The position numbers and the translations under genes are program-made. A stretch of 64,000 bases of DNA from Ahrensia marina. Lineage in GTDB: Bacteria; Pseudomonadota; Alphaproteobacteria; Rhizobiales; Rhizobiaceae. The stretch's first letter is position 1. Each line of letters opens with the position of its first letter. The stretch is taken from assembly GCF_001293565.1 (NCBI RefSeq), contig NZ_JXMU01000011.1, forward strand, positions 107,681-171,680. The letters run 5' to 3'. The notes beneath the pieces are model-generated. The model searched no databases and was not told where the DNA came from. It was given only the letters and a program-made list of their open reading frames with translations. Positions 60,046 through 64,000 of the stretch are shown here, one piece after another.

Positions 60046-60150
60046 AGCCTCCACGGAGAGAAGCAACACTATGTTGCAACCGGTGGTGCTTTGGGATTTC
60101 TCCCCAAAACACACAGACTCCGTGTGTGGAATGGCGCTGCCTTACCTCAC
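60046..60150 (-). promoter_or_regulatory. Structured rpsB leader with three stem-loops
   Basis: In the gap before rpsB three short hairpins follow each other: GCAACA/TGTTGC at 60063-60077, TTTGGG/CCCAAA at about 60090-60109 and ACACAC/GTGTGT at about 60108-60127. Ribosomal-protein S2 autoregulates its operon through a leader in other bacteria, so this could be its binding site. Covariation has not been tested. Confidence 0.35.
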
Positions 60151-60184
60151 AGCCCCTTTAATTGCAATAGATGACTGGATAAAA

Positions 60185-61012
60185 CTAGCCTTCGCAGCTT
60201 TCGGCGTCGAACAGTTCCAGATCAGTCATTTTGCCTGTCAGTGAAAAGTCACCGTAATCCATCTCTAGATCGCGGGTTATGCCGCTGTCATATAGTTTGA
60301 AGGCGATTGTATATTCAGGCAGCGCTTCCTGCTTATCTTCCTTATCGAAATAGGAAATTGTCACTTTGCGGTATTCGGCATCGGCCAGATCACCGATCAC
60401 ATCCCTGTTTTCTTCCCCATCGGTTTTTTCCGGACCGACGATGATTGTCGTAGACATGACACGGTCGCCGCCATCCGAACCGTCAAAAATCGGCAATTGA
60501 AAAAATGTCTCGCCTGCATCCGCCCGATTGAGCAATTCAACAATATGGGCGGTTGGGAACATGGCTGTCGGCAATTCCAGATTGACTTCATCCGGTTTGT
60601 CGAGCGCCACAGATGTTTTATCTTTTCCGGTGCTGGCTTTGCCTTCAATTTCCCGATCTTTATTGTCGTTGACATAAGTCTGCGTGACAAAGCGGAAATT
60701 TTCGCCCTCAGCATCTTCATAGGTTGATGTGCGCTGATCGGTTACATTTGATTCGCCGCGCGCTGTTACACGGTTCACGAAACGAAAACTTGTCGTATAC
60801 CCTTCGCAAGGCGAGCCGCGAAACTCATAAACAATGCGTCCGTTCATTCCATTTATGCCGCTGCGCTCTGACGCTTCGTTCAGATTCACATCATAAACAG
60901 CACGATGCGGTGCCAAGCTCACTTCGGCAGAAGCGCTGTTGACTGTGAAAAATATGCCTGTTGCCGCTGCACACGATAAGGCAATTTGATAGTTGGTAAA
61001 AATTGGACGCAT
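60185..61012 (-). CDS. eipB: EipB-like cell-envelope integrity protein (DUF1849)
   Basis: A 275-residue periplasmic protein with a signal peptide ending near 'NSASAE'. It matches DUF1849: 'VSLAPHRAVYDVNLNEA', 'NGRIVYEFRGSPCEGYTTSFRF' and 'DLELFDAESCEG'. Brucella EipB is a beta-spiral protein with a disulfide between two distant cysteines that supports envelope integrity. C69 and C273 occupy the matching places here. It is on the same strand as rpsB, 159 bp upstream. Confidence 0.88.
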   Translation of the reverse strand: MRPIFTNYQIALSCAAATGIFFTVNSASAEVSLAPHRAVYDVNLNEASERSGINGMNGRIVYEFRGSPCEGYTTSFRFVNRVTARGESNVTDQRTSTYEDAEGENFRFVTQTYVNDNKDREIEGKASTGKDKTSVALDKPDEVNLELPTAMFPTAHIVELLNRADAGETFFQLPIFDGSDGGDRVMSTTIIVGPEKTDGEENRDVIGDLADAEYRKVTISYFDKEDKQEALPEYTIAFKLYDSGITRDLEMDYGDFSLTGKMTDLELFDAESCEG

Positions 61013-61119
61013 AGTTTTCCTCTAAGATTTGACTTGAATATAGAAATTCTCGTGGCAGAAGCGAGGCAGAAGATTTTTATTTACAATCAATTTTTCCTTC
61101 CAATTAACAGGAGCATTTT

Positions 61120-61584
61120 ATGACGGGCACAATTTCAGAACGTTTGGACGCGATGGGCGTTACTATTCCGGAAGCCGCGGCTCCTGCCGCAAACTATTTG
61201 CCGTGGATACGTTCAGGAGAACTCCTGCTCACATCCGGGCAGTTGCCGCTGGAAGATGGCGCGTTGATCACAACAGGAAAACTGGGCGACGAAGTTGATC
61301 TGGAGCTTGGGCAAAAAGCAGCACGGCAATGTGCAATCAATATTTTGGCGCAGGCAAAAGCCGCGCTCGGCGATCTGGAAAACATCAAGCGCGTTGTTAA
61401 AATCACAGTCTTTGTTGCCTCTAAACCTGAGTTCAGCAACCAGCATCTGGTGGCCAATGGTGCCTCTGACTTTCTTGCAGAAGTGCTTGGCGAAGCCGGT
61501 CCACATGCCCGTTCGGCCGTCGGCGTTCCTGTCCTGCCACTTAACGCGCCAGTGGAAATTGAAGCGATTATAGAAGTCAAATGA
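61120..61584 (+). CDS. RidA/YjgF-family protein (distant subgroup)
   Basis: A 154-residue Rid-family protein, longer than canonical RidA (about 128). It has 'YLPWIRSGELLLTSGQLPLEDG' and 'LGEAGPHARSAVGVPVLPLNAPVEIEAI'. Canonical RidA deaminates reactive enamines, using an arginine here probably at 'ARSAVGV'. Subgroup function is unknown. It begins a four-gene operon and overlaps the GDPD gene by 4 nt. Confidence 0.88.
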   Translation: MTGTISERLDAMGVTIPEAAAPAANYLPWIRSGELLLTSGQLPLEDGALITTGKLGDEVDLELGQKAARQCAINILAQAKAALGDLENIKRVVKITVFVASKPEFSNQHLVANGASDFLAEVLGEAGPHARSAVGVPVLPLNAPVEIEAIIEVK

Positions 61585-62297
61585 GTGATTTATCGTTTCT
61601 AACGCGCTCTCCGATTGCCCATCGCGGCCTGCATGATGGCAACAAGGCTGTATTTGAAAATTCGATGGCGGCCATGCTTGCCGCTGTCGAGCACGGCTAT
61701 GCGATTGAGCTTGACGTTCAATTGTCGGGCGATGACCGCGCCATGGTGTTTCACGACAGTAAATTGGGTCGTGTAACGGCCAATCAAAATCCTGTTAAAG
61801 CTCTAAAGGCCTCCGAACTGGCTGAAATTACGCTTGGTGGCACCAGTGATGTTGTCAATACGCTTGAGGAGGTTCTTCACGCTGTAAACGGCAAGGTGTC
61901 TGTCGTGATCGAAATGAAAGGCGATGGCAATCAAGCTGACGCAGAGCGGTTGGCACGGGCTGTTGCGGGTGCTGTAGAAGATTATAACGGCGAAGTCGCT
62001 GTGATGAGTTTTGAGCATGATCTGCTGCAAGCATTTCGCGCGACAGGTTCAAAATGTCCGCTTGGTCTTACCGCCTTGGGCGTTGATGATGCAGCACTTG
62101 AAAAGCATCGGGCAGCGCTTGATTACGGCATCGAATTTGTCTCGTTCTATGTCAAAGAACTGCCAAACGCATTTGTATCCGAAGTCCGCGAAATACATAA
62201 GATGCCGGTCATTACGTGGACCGTTCGCACACAAGATGATGTTGCTCTGACAAACCAATATGCAGATCAAATGACATTTGAAGGCTTTTTGCCATAA
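61581..62297 (+). CDS. Glycerophosphodiester phosphodiesterase family protein
   Basis: A 238-residue cytoplasmic GDPD-fold enzyme (UgpQ-like) that hydrolyses glycerophosphodiesters. The metal/catalytic motifs are 'PIAHRGLHDGN', 'GYAIELDVQLSGD' and 'MVFHDSKLGRVT', followed by 'KVSVVIEMKGDG'. There is no signal peptide. The gene overlaps the RidA-like gene by 4 nt (ATGA). Confidence 0.9.
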   Translation: MSDLSFLTRSPIAHRGLHDGNKAVFENSMAAMLAAVEHGYAIELDVQLSGDDRAMVFHDSKLGRVTANQNPVKALKASELAEITLGGTSDVVNTLEEVLHAVNGKVSVVIEMKGDGNQADAERLARAVAGAVEDYNGEVAVMSFEHDLLQAFRATGSKCPLGLTALGVDDAALEKHRAALDYGIEFVSFYVKELPNAFVSEVREIHKMPVITWTVRTQDDVALTNQYADQMTFEGFLP

Positions 62298-62340
62298 TGC
62301 ACACCTTGCACATGCGCCACGCAGCCTTAAATCTGTTTGT

Positions 62341-63561
62341 ATGAGCGAGACAACACCTGCCCCCGAAAACAAGTCGCCATCCGACGCCGAGTTTATAATT
62401 CGGGTGCAGGAAAAGATAAGTGTCATTAGCCGCGAAGATTGGTCCAAGCTTTCCGGCACTTCAAAAACTGAATCCGGTTTTCCTTATAACCCGTTCATAA
62501 GTCATGATTTTTTAAACGCACTTGAAGTATCGGGTTGTGCTGTGCGCGAGACCGGCTGGCTCGGGCAACATCTTATTTTGGAAGATGACAAGGGCACAAT
62601 CCACGGTGTCCTGCCCGGTTATATAAAGTCGCATAGCCAAGGCGAATATGTGTTTGATCACGCATGGGCAGACGCCTATGAGCGTGCCGGCGGGCGTTAT
62701 TATCCCAAATATCAGGCTTCTGTGCCGTTTACACCGGCAACCGGCCCGCGCCTGTTGGTCTCCAATTCAGTCAATGGCGATGCTGCGCGTGCTGCTCTTG
62801 CGCAAGGTGTAACGCAATTGGCGCAACAGCTTCATCTATCGTCGGCACATGTTACCTTTGCCGAGGAAGCCGACATTAGTGCGTTGAAAGATGCCGGTTT
62901 TCTTCATCGGACCGACCAGCAGTTTCATTTTCACAATGATAATTATTCATCCTATGATGATTTCCTTGGCACGCTTGCCTCGCGCAAACGCAAAAACTTG
63001 AAAAAAGAACGTGCGGGCGCCCTGCAAAACAATATTACGATTGAATGGCTGACCGGCGGCGCCATTACCGAAGAAATTATGGACGCTTTCTTTGTGTTTT
63101 ATGAAGATACCGGGCAGCGCAAATGGGGCCGTCCCTATCTCAACCGCCAGTTTTATCGCCAGATTGCCGAGACAATGGCCGACGATATATTGCTGGTGAT
63201 GGCAAAGCGTGACGGCCGATATATCGCCGGTGCGATCAACTTTATCGGCGGTGATACGCTGTATGGCCGCCATTGGGGATGCACTGAAAACCATCCATTT
63301 TTGCATTTTGAAGTCTGTTATCATCAGGCGATTGACTTTGCGATTGAGCGCGGCCTGAAATTCGTAGAAGCAGGCGCACAGGGCGAGCACAAACTTGCGC
63401 GCGGCTATATGCCAACCGTTACACATTCGGCGCATTACCTGCCCAATGAAAGTTTTCGCCGCGCTGTGTCAGATTATCTTGAACATGAACGCGCGGAAGT
63501 GGCACATTTCGGCACGATTCTCAGCAATCACAGTCCCTTTAAAAAGAGTAATAATTCATGA
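62341..63561 (+). CDS. FemAB-like / GNAT-fold protein (DUF482)
   Basis: A 406-residue protein of the FemAB-like peptidogalycan family PF04339, with tandem GNAT folds. Landmarks: 'NPFISHDFLNALEVSG', 'YPKYQASVPFTPATGPRLL', 'SRKRKNLKKERAGA' and 'FEVCYHQAIDFAIERGLKFVEAGAQGEHKLARGY'. FemAB relatives transfer aminoacyl groups to peptidoglycan stems, but this subgroup is uncharacterised as far as I recall. The ATG at 62341 is chosen; a TTG at 62278 would overlap the GDPD gene. No strong ribosome-binding site precedes either. Confidence 0.85.
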   Translation: MSETTPAPENKSPSDAEFIIRVQEKISVISREDWSKLSGTSKTESGFPYNPFISHDFLNALEVSGCAVRETGWLGQHLILEDDKGTIHGVLPGYIKSHSQGEYVFDHAWADAYERAGGRYYPKYQASVPFTPATGPRLLVSNSVNGDAARAALAQGVTQLAQQLHLSSAHVTFAEEADISALKDAGFLHRTDQQFHFHNDNYSSYDDFLGTLASRKRKNLKKERAGALQNNITIEWLTGGAITEEIMDAFFVFYEDTGQRKWGRPYLNRQFYRQIAETMADDILLVMAKRDGRYIAGAINFIGGDTLYGRHWGCTENHPFLHFEVCYHQAIDFAIERGLKFVEAGAQGEHKLARGYMPTVTHSAHYLPNESFRRAVSDYLEHERAEVAHFGTILSNHSPFKKSNNS

Positions 63562-63977
63562 CGCAATATGATCCCGATAATATTTTCACCAAAATCATGG
63601 CCGGCGATATTCCGTCTCATAAAGTGTATGAAGACGATGATACTTATGCGTTTATGGACGTTATGCCGGAATCAGACGGTCATTGTCTGGTTATTCCCAA
63701 AACCGGCTCGCGCAATCTGCTTGATGCGGCGCCTATGACGCTGGGCAGCCTGATCGTGGTTACTCAAAAAATCGCGATTGCTATTCAAAAAGCGATGAAT
63801 GCGGACGGCATTATCATCCGACAGTTTAATGAGGAACCTGCCGGACAGACAGTCTTCCACCTGCATTTTCATATTATTCCACGCTATGAAGGTGTGCCGC
63901 TCAAACGGCATACAGGCGTAATGGTAGCTAATGATGTGCTGGCCGCACATGCGGAGAAAATCCGCGCTGCGCTTTAG
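63558..63977 (+). CDS. HIT-family (histidine triad) protein
   Basis: A 139-residue nucleotide-binding hydrolase of the Hint/HIT family. The triad is intact in 'VFHLHFHIIPRY', with the N-terminal 'IFTKIMAGDIPSHKVYEDDDTYAFMD' typical of bacterial HinT. It overlaps the previous gene by 4 nt (ATGA). Its TAG stop is the first three bases of a TAGAGCATG repeat at the window edge. Confidence 0.93.
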   Translation: MTQYDPDNIFTKIMAGDIPSHKVYEDDDTYAFMDVMPESDGHCLVIPKTGSRNLLDAAPMTLGSLIVVTQKIAIAIQKAMNADGIIIRQFNEEPAGQTVFHLHFHIIPRYEGVPLKRHTGVMVANDVLAAHAEKIRAAL

Positions 63978-64000
63978 AGCATGTCAGGAAAAGTGGGAAC
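63976..64000. repeat. Partial copy of the AGAGCATG palindromic repeat at the window edge
   Basis: AGAGCATGT followed 11 bases later by GGAAC matches the terminus of the element at 41003-41028, with the same spacing (about 16 of 25 bases identical). The copy is cut by the end of the window. It starts inside the stop codon of the HIT-family gene. Confidence 0.5.

Overview
The window is a chromosomal segment of an alphaproteobacterium, most likely of the order Hyphomicrobiales (Rhizobiales). This rests on the gene order rpsB-tsf-pyrH-frr-uppS-cdsA-rseP-bamA-lpxD-fabZ-lpxA-lpxI-lpxB next to gltA, the trpD-trpC-moaC-moeA-lexA-comEC-gltX order, a GAAC-N7-GAAC type SOS operator before lexA, EipB (DUF1849) and IalB-family envelope proteins, and LpxI in place of LpxH. 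Base composition is moderate (about half G+C by eye), lower than in most rhizobia. I cannot name the genus. Layout: (1) 1-3240 is the right-hand end of an integrated element: an AlpA-type regulator, a 62-residue protein, a winged-helix-like protein, an unknown protein overlapping the integrase, and a TTG-started DUF4102 tyrosine recombinase, followed by a dyad and an orphan terminator where the host chromosome probably resumes. (2) 3330-15500 holds a GT87-type membrane glycosyltransferase, a BMP-type ABC importer operon, a UbiH-family hydroxylase, an AEC permease, HspQ, a FrnE-like DsbA protein coupled to a YejA-like binding protein, and an IalB-family protein. (3) 15550-25065 holds mfd-sdhE divergent from recG, then glmU, an EamA permease, CcdA and tRNA-Lys(TTT). 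(4) 25066-26138 is an AT-rich stretch after the tRNA with one orphan small gene and two strong hairpins. (5) 26139-31404 is a complete LivFGMH-type importer operon with a Tat-dependent binding protein. (6) 31586-46751 holds pyrG, secG, tpiA, a PpiD-like foldase followed by trpDC-moaC-moeA-lexA, a palindromic repeat element, comEC, gltX and gltA. (7) 46798-60184 is the leftward envelope and translation supercluster from rpsB to lpxB. (8) 60185-63977 holds eipB and a rightward four-gene operon (RidA-like, GDPD, FemAB/GNAT-like, HIT). How the genes work together: the supercluster links translation factors (S2, EF-Ts, RRF), UMP kinase, undecaprenyl and phospholipid precursor synthesis, outer-membrane protein assembly and lipid A synthesis. 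Several gene pairs are translationally coupled through ATGA, TAATG or 8-nt overlaps. Hairpins without U-tracts sit between rpsB/tsf, tsf/pyrH, bamA/lpxD and the binding protein/permease of the Liv-type operon, where transcript levels are plausibly reset. Most of the window is core housekeeping DNA. I found no CRISPR array, no complete insertion sequence and no convincing new defence or biosynthetic system. The most interesting unexplained parts are the element end at 1-3240, the post-tRNA region 25066-26138, and a palindromic repeat family whose TAGAGCAT terminus supplies the stop codon of two unrelated genes.
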